The notes beneath the pieces were generated by a model, which worked only from the letters and a program-made list of their open reading frames with translations, did no database searches and had not been told where the DNA came from. Shown piece by piece: positions 53,368 to 61,748 of a DNA stretch of 64,000 bases. Origin of the DNA: Leptotrichia shahii. Its GTDB lineage: Bacteria; Fusobacteriota; Fusobacteriia; Fusobacteriales; Leptotrichiaceae. The translations under genes were made by a program, and so were the position numbers. Location: positions 682,001-746,000 of the forward strand of contig NZ_AP019827.1 of NCBI RefSeq assembly GCF_008327825.1, written 5' to 3'. Positions within the stretch are counted from its first letter, which is position 1. Every line of letters starts with the position of its first letter.

Positions 53368-54626
53368 ATGATTTTATATAATTTATTAAGAAATTTACTG
53401 TATTTTGTAATAATAATTTTAGCAATATTTAACGGTAAACTGCTAAAATTTTTTAAATCTAGATTATTTCAAAAAATGGACAATAATAGTTTTCTAAATA
53501 GTAATGAAGAGGCAATTCTTATTCATTTTTCATCAGTTGGAGAATTTAATTTAACAAAAGAGCTTATTTCAGAAATATTAGAGGGAAAAAAGACTGGAAA
53601 AAAAGAAAAAGTTATTCTTTCTGTTATGACAAATACTGGATATGAGGCAGTTAGTAAAGAATATTCTGAAAATAGAAATGTAAAAATATTTTATTTTCCA
53701 CTTGATGATTTTTTTGTGATTCGTAAAATTTACAAAAAATATAAAATAAAAAAAACATTGATTATAGAAACTGAAATTTGGCCAAATTTATATTATTTTG
53801 CTGCTAAAATGGAGAATTATTTATTGTCAATGGAAGACTTACAGAAAAAAAATTAAAATCATATCTAAAATTTGGCTGGATTATTAAAAGAACTATAAAT
53901 CGTGCAAAAAAAATAATGGTGCAAAGTGTTTCTGATAAGGAAAGATATGAAAAATTAGGAGCTGAAAAGAATAAAGTTAAAGTTTATAAAAACTTGAAAT
54001 ATTCAATTAAATATAATAAAATTTCAGAAGATCAAAAAAAAGAGTATTACAATACAACCATAGATAAAAATAAAAAAATAATTGTATGTGGAAGTACACG
54101 TCCAGATGAGGAAAAAATTTGGCTGGATGTTTTAAAAAAAGTAGATACAGATAATGAATATCAGTTGATTATTGTGCCACGACATTTAAAGCGAATTTAT
54201 GAGATTGAAAAAATAATTTTGGAAAAATTTTTGAGAAATGATTATTCTTTATTTACAAAAATTGAAGAAAATAAAAAAAATAATGAAACAACAAGATATA
54301 AAAAAATAATTATAGTTGATAAAATGGGAATTTTGACTGATTTTTATCAATTGGCGGATTTTGTATTTGTTGGCGGGACGCTTGTAGATATTGGCGGACA
54401 TTCGATTTTAGAGCCGCTTTATTATGGGAAAAAGCCGATTATTGGGAAGTATTTTCAAAATATTGAGGAAATTGTGAAGGATGCTAAACAGCTTGGTTTT
54501 GTTGAAATTGTGGAAAATGAAGATGAGATTGTTGAATATTTGAAAAAATTTGAAAATGTTGATACGAGGGAATTTTTTGAGAAAAATAACGAAATAAATA
54601 AGATACTGGATGAAATTTTATATTAA
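53368..54626 (+). pseudogene. waaA: 3-deoxy-D-manno-octulosonic acid (Kdo) transferase, frameshifted
   Basis: WaaA attaches Kdo to lipid A precursor at the inner membrane. The first frame (53368-53856) has the membrane anchor, FSSVGEFN with the family catalytic Glu, MTNTGYEAV and ETEIWPNLYYFAAK, then runs out of frame. The expected continuation NGELFIVNGRLTEKKL lies in the next frame from 53808. It continues through IMVQSVSDKERYEKLGA, CGSTRPDEEKIW and FVGGTLVDIGGHSILEPL to 54626. One A missing from the run AAAA at 53806-53809 explains the break exactly. Both halves are otherwise intact. It is either a real recent mutation or an assembly error. Confidence 0.88.
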
Positions 54627-54672
54627 AATTTTTGAAAATAATTTAGAAAGAGAAAAGGAAAATAAATAAATT

Positions 54673-55509
54673 ATGGAAGATAAGAATAAAGATAAGATTA
54701 AGATTATTGGGAAAAATGGTCAAAAAATTGAAATTAGTAAAGCTGAGCAGGAAAGAAGAGCTAAAATAAAAAAAGTTAATGATGAATTTAAAGTGGCGAA
54801 TGCAGAAAAAAGCAGGATTATAAATGAAAAGGAAATTTGGAAATATTTCTTTGAAAAGCCTAAAAAAAATTATAATAAATATATGTATGAAATGCTTGAA
54901 TTTCCTAGGCATTTGATGTATAATAATGAGAGCGTTGATGAATATTGTGGAAAATGGAATAAATTTTTTAAAAATAAAAATGAGATTTACTTGGAAATAG
55001 GTTGTGGAAGTGGAAATTTCACAGTTCAAAATGCGCAAAAATTTAAAGATAGAAATTATATCGCATTGGAATTACGATTCAAAAGACTTGTCTTGGGAGC
55101 AAAAAAATCTAAGAAAAGAAATTTAGATAATATTTTGTTTGTGAGAAAAAGAGCTGAAACAGTATTGGATTTTTTGGGAAAAGATGAAATTACAGGAGTG
55201 TATATTAATTTTCCTGATCCTTGGGAGGGCGAGGAGAAAAAAAGAGTTATAAGTAAAAGTCTATTTTCTAAATTGGATATTATTTTAAAAACAAATGGGA
55301 AACTATTTTTTAAAACTGACCATGATCAATATTATGAAGATGTTTTGGAATTAGTGAATAAACTTGATAATTATGAAATTATTTATCATACAAATGATTT
55401 GCATAATTCAGAAAAGGCAAGTGAAAATATTAAAACTGAATTTGAACAAATGTTTTTAAGTAAGCATAATATGAATATTAAGTATATCGAAATTGAAAAA
55501 ATAAAATAA
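54673..55509 (+). CDS. trmB: tRNA (guanine(46)-N7)-methyltransferase
   Basis: Makes m7G46 in tRNA variable loops. SAM motif I is YLEIGCGSGNF (about 106-116); IALELRFKRLVLGAKK, GVYINFPDPWEGEEKKRVIS and KTDHDQYYEDVLELV are TrmB signatures. The 278-residue product is longer than the usual 210-240. The extra roughly 50 N-terminal residues are highly charged and begin KDKIKIIGKNGQKIE, with coiled-coil-like character, and may contact tRNA. It follows waaA by 46 bases. Confidence 0.92.
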   Translation: MEDKNKDKIKIIGKNGQKIEISKAEQERRAKIKKVNDEFKVANAEKSRIINEKEIWKYFFEKPKKNYNKYMYEMLEFPRHLMYNNESVDEYCGKWNKFFKNKNEIYLEIGCGSGNFTVQNAQKFKDRNYIALELRFKRLVLGAKKSKKRNLDNILFVRKRAETVLDFLGKDEITGVYINFPDPWEGEEKKRVISKSLFSKLDIILKTNGKLFFKTDHDQYYEDVLELVNKLDNYEIIYHTNDLHNSEKASENIKTEFEQMFLSKHNMNIKYIEIEKIK

Positions 55510-55571
55510 ATTATAGGTAAAAATATTGAAGGGAGAGAAAATAAGAATCTGAATTTCTTATATTAAAAATT

Positions 55572-57116
55572 ATGGAAAATAAAAATACATATAGTGAATT
55601 GCTTTATAAGTCTAATCCGTTTAATTATACTGTACCAGCGTTATTAGAGGCAAATGGGAAATTATATGGATTAACTCCAAAAGATTCGAGAAAAGCTAGG
55701 GTACTGGAATTAGGTTCATCATTTGGAGGAAATATTATTACACAGGCACTTTATAATCCTGAAGCTGAATATGTCGGTATTGACTTGACAGCGGAACAGG
55801 TAAGAAAAGGAAATGAAATTATTGAAAAAATAGGGCTTACAAATATAAAATTAATTGAAAAAAATATTCTGGATGTAAATGAAGATTTCGGGAAATTTGA
55901 TTACATTATTGTTCACGGTGTGTTTTCATGGGTTCCTGAAAATGTAAAGGATAAAATTATTAAGATCTGCAATGAAAATTTAAATGAAGAAGGAATTGCA
56001 TATATTTCCTATAATACTTATCCAGGATGGAAAGAGCCAGATAAAATACGTGAAATGATGATTTATGCTAATAAATATTTTCCTGAAATTTCACTAGGGG
56101 ATAAAAATCAGCGTGGAAAGGCTTTTATTTCAATTGTTGCAGAACAAATGAAATTATATGAAGATATTGTTGAGAAAAAAGGGGATTTTATTAAGCAGAT
56201 AGAAGAGCTTCTAGAAATGCAGGATTACTATGTGGCACATGAATATCTTGAAAGTTTTAATCATCCATTGTATTTAAATGAATTTGTAGACTTGATAAAA
56301 AAAGAAAATTTACAATATGTATCAGATGTTGCTTTAAGGTTATCTATTATCAGTACTTATAATCAAGATACAGTAAATAAATTGCAGCAATTATCACAAG
56401 GAGATCATGTAATAAAGGAACAGTGCCTTGACTTTATACTTGATACTAAATTTAGAAGATCATTAATTTGTAAAAATAGTCAATCTGGAAAACTCAATTT
56501 TAGTGAAAGTTTTCCTAACGAAATACTAGATTCATTTATATTATCATTGAGATATACAAAGGAAGAACTGGAAACATTAAATGAAGATAATGTTAAGGAA
56601 ATTATGCTTCATTTGGCAGAAACTCCATATAAGAGCTTTGATATTATGGATGCTATGAAATATTGGGAGAATAATACTAAAGAAGAGGATAAAAGTGAAG
56701 AGAAAAAAAATGAAGTTCTTGCTAATTTGAGAAAATTTGTTTTAAATAGTATGATTAATGGTAAAATTAAATTTTACTGTTCTGAAAATGAAATAATTCC
56801 TTATGAAGAAAATCAAGTTTATATTTCTGAAAAATTTAGAAATTATATAAAAACATTAATTGTTGGAGAAGGATCTGGATTAGTAGGAATAGCAAATTCG
56901 AGAAATGAAATTATTAGTGATTTGAATGATGTTGATGTAATAGTTGCAGATATTTTATCAGAACCGAGAACAGAAAATGAAATAATTAAGGAATTATCAA
57001 AAACAACTATTTATAGAACGATGCCAAATGGTGAAAAACAAGAAGTGGAAGCTTCTGAATATTTACCAGAAAGCATAAGAAAATTTGAATTTTTAGGTTA
57101 TTTTTCAAAAAGATAA
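55572..57116 (+). CDS. Class I SAM methyltransferase with methyltransferase regulatory domain
   Basis: The 514-residue product begins with a Rossmann methyltransferase domain: motif I VLELGSSFGGNI (44-55), EYVGIDLTAEQV, FDYIIVHGVFSWVP and AYISYNTYPGWKEPD. The latter parts match the MethyTransf_Reg type (PF10119), as in the rickettsial protein lysine methyltransferases. The C-terminal half is helical and ends with a winged-helix-like segment. The substrate is unknown; an outer-membrane protein target is a family-based guess. It lies 62 bases after trmB, with a terminator downstream. Confidence 0.78.
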   Translation: MENKNTYSELLYKSNPFNYTVPALLEANGKLYGLTPKDSRKARVLELGSSFGGNIITQALYNPEAEYVGIDLTAEQVRKGNEIIEKIGLTNIKLIEKNILDVNEDFGKFDYIIVHGVFSWVPENVKDKIIKICNENLNEEGIAYISYNTYPGWKEPDKIREMMIYANKYFPEISLGDKNQRGKAFISIVAEQMKLYEDIVEKKGDFIKQIEELLEMQDYYVAHEYLESFNHPLYLNEFVDLIKKENLQYVSDVALRLSIISTYNQDTVNKLQQLSQGDHVIKEQCLDFILDTKFRRSLICKNSQSGKLNFSESFPNEILDSFILSLRYTKEELETLNEDNVKEIMLHLAETPYKSFDIMDAMKYWENNTKEEDKSEEKKNEVLANLRKFVLNSMINGKIKFYCSENEIIPYEENQVYISEKFRNYIKTLIVGEGSGLVGIANSRNEIISDLNDVDVIVADILSEPRTENEIIKELSKTTIYRTMPNGEKQEVEASEYLPESIRKFEFLGYFSKR

Positions 57117-57128
57117 ATTAATGTAAAA

Positions 57129-57162
57129 TAGTGATAGGCGGATAAATACTTATCACTTTTTT
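57129..57162 (+). terminator. Rho-independent terminator after the methyltransferase gene
   Basis: AGTGATA and TATCACT flank a 14-base loop and six T follow. Confidence 0.8.
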
Positions 57163-57279
57163 ACATAATTATTTATGTTGTAATGAAACTGTAGTAATAC
57201 TATTTCGTTTAGTATATCAGGAATTTTGAATTGTATATCATTTAGACGAATATAAATAAAAAGGGGGAGAAAATAAATT

Positions 57280-58329
57280 ATGAAAGAATTGGAAAAATTT
57301 TTAGAATTGGATAATATAATTAGATTTTTAAAGACCAATATTTTTAAATTGTTTATAATTTATTTAATTGTAAAAATTGGAAAAATATTTAAGACAAGGA
57401 TTGAAAAAATATTAAAAATTATACTTAATAAATCAAATGTTGATAAAAGTGTGGCTTCATTTTTGCTTTCAATTTATTCGATTTTATATTATTTTATCCT
57501 GCTTTATTCTTCTGTGGGAATTCTTGGAATCAATACTACTTCAATTACAACGTTTTTAGGAGCAACTGGTATTGTTTTAGGAATAGCCTTTAAGGAAACA
57601 TTGGGAAACTTTTGTGGAGGACTCATAATTCTTACATTTAAGCCATTTAGTGTTGGAGATACAATTGAGTATAATAATTATATTGGAACTGTAAAGAAAA
57701 TAGAATTATTTTATACAAAAATGTTAAATCCGCAAAATGAGCTTGTAATAATTCCAAATGGAATAGTTACCAATACAGAAATAAGAAATATTAGGCAAAA
57801 TGGAGAACGTAGACTTGATTTGGAAATTGGAGTTTCGTATAATAGCAATATTGAAAAAGTAAAAAATGTTTTGGAAAGAATAGTTATAGATGAAACAATG
57901 AATGAAGTTGAGGAAACGCAAATAAAGAATAATTTACTTGTAAAACTTCAAAATACAATTTTAGAAAATCGTGAAAAAAATAGAATCAATTTATTTTCAA
58001 CAATTTTTTCTAGGAAAAAAATGAAAGAAGCAGAAGATGAAGCAGGTAAAAGATCTGAAGAAGAAATTTATGGAAATACTAAAAATATAGAAAATGTATC
58101 AAATATTCCAAAAGTTGATAATGAAAAAATGATATTAGGTTCAAAGCCATCTGTTATAGGAGTTGGTAAGTTAGCAGATTCTGCGATAATATTTTATGTT
58201 TACGTTTATACACGTTCAGAAAATTATTTGAATTTGAAATTGAAGTTGAATGAAAGAATAAAAACTGAATTTGATAAGGTAGGCATTGAAATACCATATC
58301 CTCAAATGGATGTGCATATATCAAAATAA
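57280..58329 (+). CDS. MscS-type mechanosensitive ion channel
   Basis: Releases solutes on osmotic downshock. The 349-residue product has three predicted N-terminal membrane segments. The pore helix region is SITTFLGATGIVLGIAFKETLGNFCGGLIIL, the counterpart of MscS TM3. The beta domain follows with PFSVGDTIEYNNYIGTVKKI and NPQNELVIIPNG. The C-terminal vestibule contains a charged insert of about 80 residues (KNNLLVKLQ... to KMILGSKPS) absent from E. coli MscS, placed before the final alpha-beta unit. AGGGGGAG precedes the start. Probably monocistronic. Confidence 0.88.
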   Translation: MKELEKFLELDNIIRFLKTNIFKLFIIYLIVKIGKIFKTRIEKILKIILNKSNVDKSVASFLLSIYSILYYFILLYSSVGILGINTTSITTFLGATGIVLGIAFKETLGNFCGGLIILTFKPFSVGDTIEYNNYIGTVKKIELFYTKMLNPQNELVIIPNGIVTNTEIRNIRQNGERRLDLEIGVSYNSNIEKVKNVLERIVIDETMNEVEETQIKNNLLVKLQNTILENREKNRINLFSTIFSRKKMKEAEDEAGKRSEEEIYGNTKNIENVSNIPKVDNEKMILGSKPSVIGVGKLADSAIIFYVYVYTRSENYLNLKLKLNERIKTEFDKVGIEIPYPQMDVHISK

Positions 58330-58412
58330 TAAATAGGAAATTTTAAAAATAATAAGATAAAAATTCAATTTTATTTAAAATATTAAAATTTTATTACAAA
58401 AATACTGTAAAA

Positions 58413-58470
58413 TTTAGAACTGTAAAAGCATTGTATTTGTTAGAAATTTTAGACTTTTACAAATGCTAAA
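58413..58470 (+). repeat. Short derivative of the palindrome-ended repeat
   Basis: TTTAGAACTGTAAAAGCA and ACTTTTACAAATGCTAAA are inverted ends of the long family with most of the middle missing. AAAATACTGTAAAAT just left of it matches the family interior. It ends 18 bases before the next start codon. Confidence 0.6.
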
Positions 58471-58488
58471 ATAAAAAAAGGAGGAAAA

Positions 58489-59139
58489 ATGGAATTAAAA
58501 AGATTTTTGAATGACAATGCAGTACAAAGTAACTGTTACGTTATTTCTTATGGAAAAAACTGTTATGTTATGGATCCTGGACAGGAAAAAATGACAGAAG
58601 TTGTTGATTATATTGAAAAAAATGAGTTAAACTTATTGGGAATTCTTTTGACACACAGTCATTGGGATCATATTTGGGGTATACCGTCTATGCTAGAATA
58701 TAAAAAAGTTCCTGTTTATGTAAGTGAAGGAGGATATGAATTTTTATTTAATCCTGAATTGTCGCTTTTTGCTTGGAGAGAAGGAGAGTTTGAGTTAAGT
58801 AAAGAAGATGTCAAAATTGTAACTTTGAAGGAAAATGATAAAATTGGAGAAAATGGGATAATCTCTGGAAATATTAATAATGAAGAAGTTTACTTTGAAA
58901 TAATTGAAACGCCGGGACATAGCAGAGGGGATATTTGCTACTATGATAAAAAAAATGAAATATTATTTTCAGGAGATACGTTGTTTGCTGGAACTTATGG
59001 AAGAGTGGATTTGCCAACGAGTGATCCAATTCAAATGGGAAAATCATTGAAAAAATTATTGAATTTGAATCCAGAGATTAAAGTTTATCCAGGACATGGA
59101 TTTGATACTGTTATTGAAGTAGAAAAAAGATATTATTAA
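58489..59139 (+). CDS. Metallo-beta-lactamase-fold hydrolase, glyoxalase II-like
   Basis: The 216-residue product has the binuclear metal motif LTHSHWDH (H56, H58, D60, H61), then ETPGHSRGDICYY, FSGDTLFAGTYGRVDLPTSDP and YPGHGFDT carrying the remaining ligands. This subgroup hydrolyses thioesters such as S-lactoylglutathione or related thiols. No glyoxalase I gene is nearby and the C-terminal glutathione-binding domain is absent, so the substrate is open. It is followed by dtd after 33 bases. A GGAGG ribosome binding site is present. Confidence 0.85.
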   Translation: MELKRFLNDNAVQSNCYVISYGKNCYVMDPGQEKMTEVVDYIEKNELNLLGILLTHSHWDHIWGIPSMLEYKKVPVYVSEGGYEFLFNPELSLFAWREGEFELSKEDVKIVTLKENDKIGENGIISGNINNEEVYFEIIETPGHSRGDICYYDKKNEILFSGDTLFAGTYGRVDLPTSDPIQMGKSLKKLLNLNPEIKVYPGHGFDTVIEVEKRYY

Positions 59140-59172
59140 TTTATAAGTTAAAATAAAAAAATAAGGAAAAAA

Positions 59173-59616
59173 ATGAAAATAATAATTCAAAGAGTGAATT
59201 TTGCAAAAATATTTGTGAATAATGAATTTAAAGGGGAAATTCAAAAGGGAATAGTTGCTTACGTTGGAGTTGCTAACGGAGATTGTGAGAAGGATATAGA
59301 CTTTTGTATTGAAAAATTAATTAATCTTAGAATTTTTAATGATGAAAATGGGAAATTAAATTTATCGGTGAAAGATATAAAAGGAGAATTATTAATTGTC
59401 AGCAATTTTACAATTTATGGAAATACAAAAAAAGGAAGAAGACCAAGTTACACAAATTCTGCGGCATCTAATGAGGCTAAAAAAGTTTATAGTCTTTTTT
59501 TGCAAAAATTGAAGAATACGGATATTAGATTTGAAACAGGAGAATTTGGTGAATATATGAGAATAGTTTCTGAAAATGATGGACCTGTAAATTTAATATT
59601 ATCTTCAGATTTGTAA
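59173..59616 (+). CDS. dtd: D-aminoacyl-tRNA deacylase
   Basis: Removes D-amino acids (and glycine from mischarged tRNA-Ala) in trans. The 147-residue product has the family active-site segments as SNFTIY (77-82) and NDGPVN (135-140); the textbook forms are SQFTLY and NxGPVT, so both have mild substitutions. KKGRRPSYTNSAA is the usual linking loop. The AGGA ribosome binding site is close to the start. Confidence 0.92.
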   Translation: MKIIIQRVNFAKIFVNNEFKGEIQKGIVAYVGVANGDCEKDIDFCIEKLINLRIFNDENGKLNLSVKDIKGELLIVSNFTIYGNTKKGRRPSYTNSAASNEAKKVYSLFLQKLKNTDIRFETGEFGEYMRIVSENDGPVNLILSSDL

Positions 59617-59665
59617 TGAAAACAATTTAATTTTAAAGTTAAATTATTTAATTTTTTAAAAAGGA

Positions 59666-59731
59666 AATTGTAAAAGTGAAAAAATTATAAAATGAGATAA
59701 TATAAAAAATTAAAATTGACTTTTACAAATA
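59666..59731 (+). repeat. Short derivative of the palindrome-ended repeat
   Basis: AATTGTAAAAGTGAAAAAAT and ATTGACTTTTACAAAT are inverted ends with a 30-base middle that includes GAGATAATATAAAAA. The right end lies 37 bases before the next start codon, as in the long copies. Confidence 0.55.
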
Positions 59732-59767
59732 AAAATAATTGATATAAATGAAGGGAGAAAAGAGAAA

Positions 59768-60616
59768 ATGGTGAGAAAATCAACTTTAACAATGGCTTGT
59801 ATGTTATTGACAGTGGGATGTACAGGATTACAAACAAATAGTGAAAATGATTCTAAAACTAGAAAGAATAATAATGATCTTTCAGCTAATAGTAATGGTG
59901 ATGATAGAGATGATAATATTGTTATTGAAATAGTTGGGAATAATAAGAAGGGAAACAAAGGAGATTCTCAAAGTAATAATATAGAAAAAAAATATAGTAA
60001 TCAAGATAAAAATAATGAAAGTGAATATGATATTGAAAAAGTAACTGAAAGAAATAATTCTGAAAGAAATAGTCATACAAATGAAAATTCAGACGATCTA
60101 AAAATTACTAAATTATTTGATGAAAATACTTTGGTAGATCGTTCAATGCCAAATTCTCAATTAATATTGCAAAAGTTATCTGAATTGAAGAGAAAGCAGC
60201 AGGAAATATTAAAAAATGGTACAGCTAGTCAAAAAAAGACTGTAAAGTTACAAAATGATCTATTGAAGTCGTACAGTCACTGGAAAGGTACAAAATATTC
60301 ACTTGGAGAAGATTCGTCAAGTGGAATGGACTGTTCAGCATTAACACGTAGAGTTTATCGAGAAGTATACGGATATGAACTACCAAGACAGACAGTACAG
60401 CAAATTAAAATGGGAGCTCATATCGCTAAAGAAAACTTGAAACCAGGAGATATTGTATTTTTTAGACCAGAAGATACAAATAATCATACGGCAGTTTATT
60501 TAGGAGATTCTCTTTTTATTAATGCATCTTCCTCTAAAGGAGTTGTAATTTCTACATTAGAAAATACTTACTGGAATAAATATTTTAAATACGGTGTAAG
60601 AGTTAGAATGGCATAA
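59768..60616 (+). CDS. NlpC/P60-family cell wall hydrolase lipoprotein
   Basis: The 282-residue product begins with a lipobox (LLTVGC, Cys18), then about 120 residues of low complexity very rich in Asn, Asp, Ser and Lys. The C-terminal NlpC/P60 domain has the nucleophile Cys189 in GMDCSALTRRVY, LPRQTVQQI, GDIVFF and the catalytic His240 in NHTAVYLGD. It likely cleaves peptide bonds in peptidoglycan stems. The low-complexity linker would let a membrane-anchored domain reach the wall. There is an AAGGGAG ribosome binding site. Confidence 0.85.
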   Translation: MVRKSTLTMACMLLTVGCTGLQTNSENDSKTRKNNNDLSANSNGDDRDDNIVIEIVGNNKKGNKGDSQSNNIEKKYSNQDKNNESEYDIEKVTERNNSERNSHTNENSDDLKITKLFDENTLVDRSMPNSQLILQKLSELKRKQQEILKNGTASQKKTVKLQNDLLKSYSHWKGTKYSLGEDSSSGMDCSALTRRVYREVYGYELPRQTVQQIKMGAHIAKENLKPGDIVFFRPEDTNNHTAVYLGDSLFINASSSKGVVISTLENTYWNKYFKYGVRVRMA

Positions 60617-60644
60617 TAAATATTATTTTAAAGGACTTCAAAAC

Positions 60645-60673
60645 TTGTAATTTTAAAAATTTTAGAGTATAAT
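60645..60673 (+). promoter_or_regulatory. Promoter for asd and the amino acid transporter
   Basis: TTGTAA at 60645-60650, a 17-base spacer and TATAAT at 60668-60673. The 65-base leader has two GGAGG boxes and a near-palindrome, CCTTTAAAAAATTTTTTAGG, just before the second. Confidence 0.65.
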
Positions 60674-60743
60674 ATACCCATAACATTTAAAATTAAATAT
60701 TGGAGGGGTAAAACCTTTAAAAAATTTTTTAGGAGGAAAAATA

Positions 60744-61742
60744 ATGAAAAATTATAAAGTGGCGATCATTGGAGCTACAGGACTTGTTGGAAGAACATTT
60801 TTAAAAGTGTTAAAAGAAAGAAATTTTCCAGTGGAAAAGTTGTATCTTTATGCTTCAGCTAATTCAGCAGGTAAAAAAATCGAATTTAATGGAACAGAAT
60901 ACACTGTGATGGAATTAACGGATGAGAATATAGCTAATGACATTGATATTGCTTTATTTTCAGCTGGAGGAGGAGTATCACTTGAATATGCTCCAAAATT
61001 TAAAGCTAAAGGCGCAGTTGTTATAGACAACAGTAGTGCTTGGAGAATGGATAAAAATATTCCACTGGTAGTTCCTGAAGCTAATCCAGAAGCATTGAAA
61101 AACCACCCTGGAATTATTGCAAATCCAAATTGCTCTACAATTCAAGTAATGCCTATATTAAAGGTATTGCAAGAAAAATATGGATTGAAAAGAGTAATTT
61201 ATTCTACTTATCAGGCTGTTGCAGGTTCTGGACAAAAGGGGCTTAACGATCTGGAAGCTAATTTAAAAGGAGAACCATCAAAAGGGTATCCACATCAAAT
61301 TGCATTTAACGCATTGCCTCACATTGATGTTTTCCTAGATAATGGATATACAAAAGAAGAAGAAAAAATGATTAATGAAACTAGAAAAATCTTAAACTTG
61401 CCAGATTTAAAAGTAACTGCAACTTGTGTAAGAGTTCCAATTAGATTTGGACATGCGGTATCTGTAAATGTGGAATTGGAAAAACCTTTTGAATTGGAAG
61501 ATGTTATTAATGCATTTGAAGAAAAAGAAGGAATTATTGTGCAAAATGATGGTAAGAATAATATTTATCCAATGCCTATAAATGCACAAGATACTGATGA
61601 AGTTTATGTTGGAAGAATTAGAAAAGACTTTTCAGCTGGTAATGCTCTAAATTTGTGGGTTGTGGCAGATAATATCAGAAAAGGGGCGGCTACAAATACA
61701 ATTCAAATTGCTGAAACTTTAATAAAAGAAGGAGCACTATAA
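60744..61742 (+). CDS. asd: Aspartate-semialdehyde dehydrogenase
   Basis: Reduces aspartyl phosphate to the semialdehyde on the way to lysine/diaminopimelate, threonine and methionine. The 332-residue product has the NADP motif GATGLVGRTFLKVL, the nucleophile Cys130 in NPNCSTIQ, YQAVAGSGQKGL and the catalytic His in RFGHAVSVNVEL. AGGAGG is well placed. The transporter gene begins 6 bases after its stop. Confidence 0.95.
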   Translation: MKNYKVAIIGATGLVGRTFLKVLKERNFPVEKLYLYASANSAGKKIEFNGTEYTVMELTDENIANDIDIALFSAGGGVSLEYAPKFKAKGAVVIDNSSAWRMDKNIPLVVPEANPEALKNHPGIIANPNCSTIQVMPILKVLQEKYGLKRVIYSTYQAVAGSGQKGLNDLEANLKGEPSKGYPHQIAFNALPHIDVFLDNGYTKEEEKMINETRKILNLPDLKVTATCVRVPIRFGHAVSVNVELEKPFELEDVINAFEEKEGIIVQNDGKNNIYPMPINAQDTDEVYVGRIRKDFSAGNALNLWVVADNIRKGAATNTIQIAETLIKEGAL

Positions 61743-61748
61743 TAGAAA

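Noticed and set aside
3030-59731. Dispersed repeats considered as a CRISPR array or REP cluster
   Set aside because: Copies are kilobases apart, divergent and without regular spacers; no cas gene is present.
60674-60743. The asd leader as a lysine riboswitch
   Set aside because: It is about 65 bases, too short for the lysine aptamer, and lacks the conserved helices; only a simple AT stem is visible.
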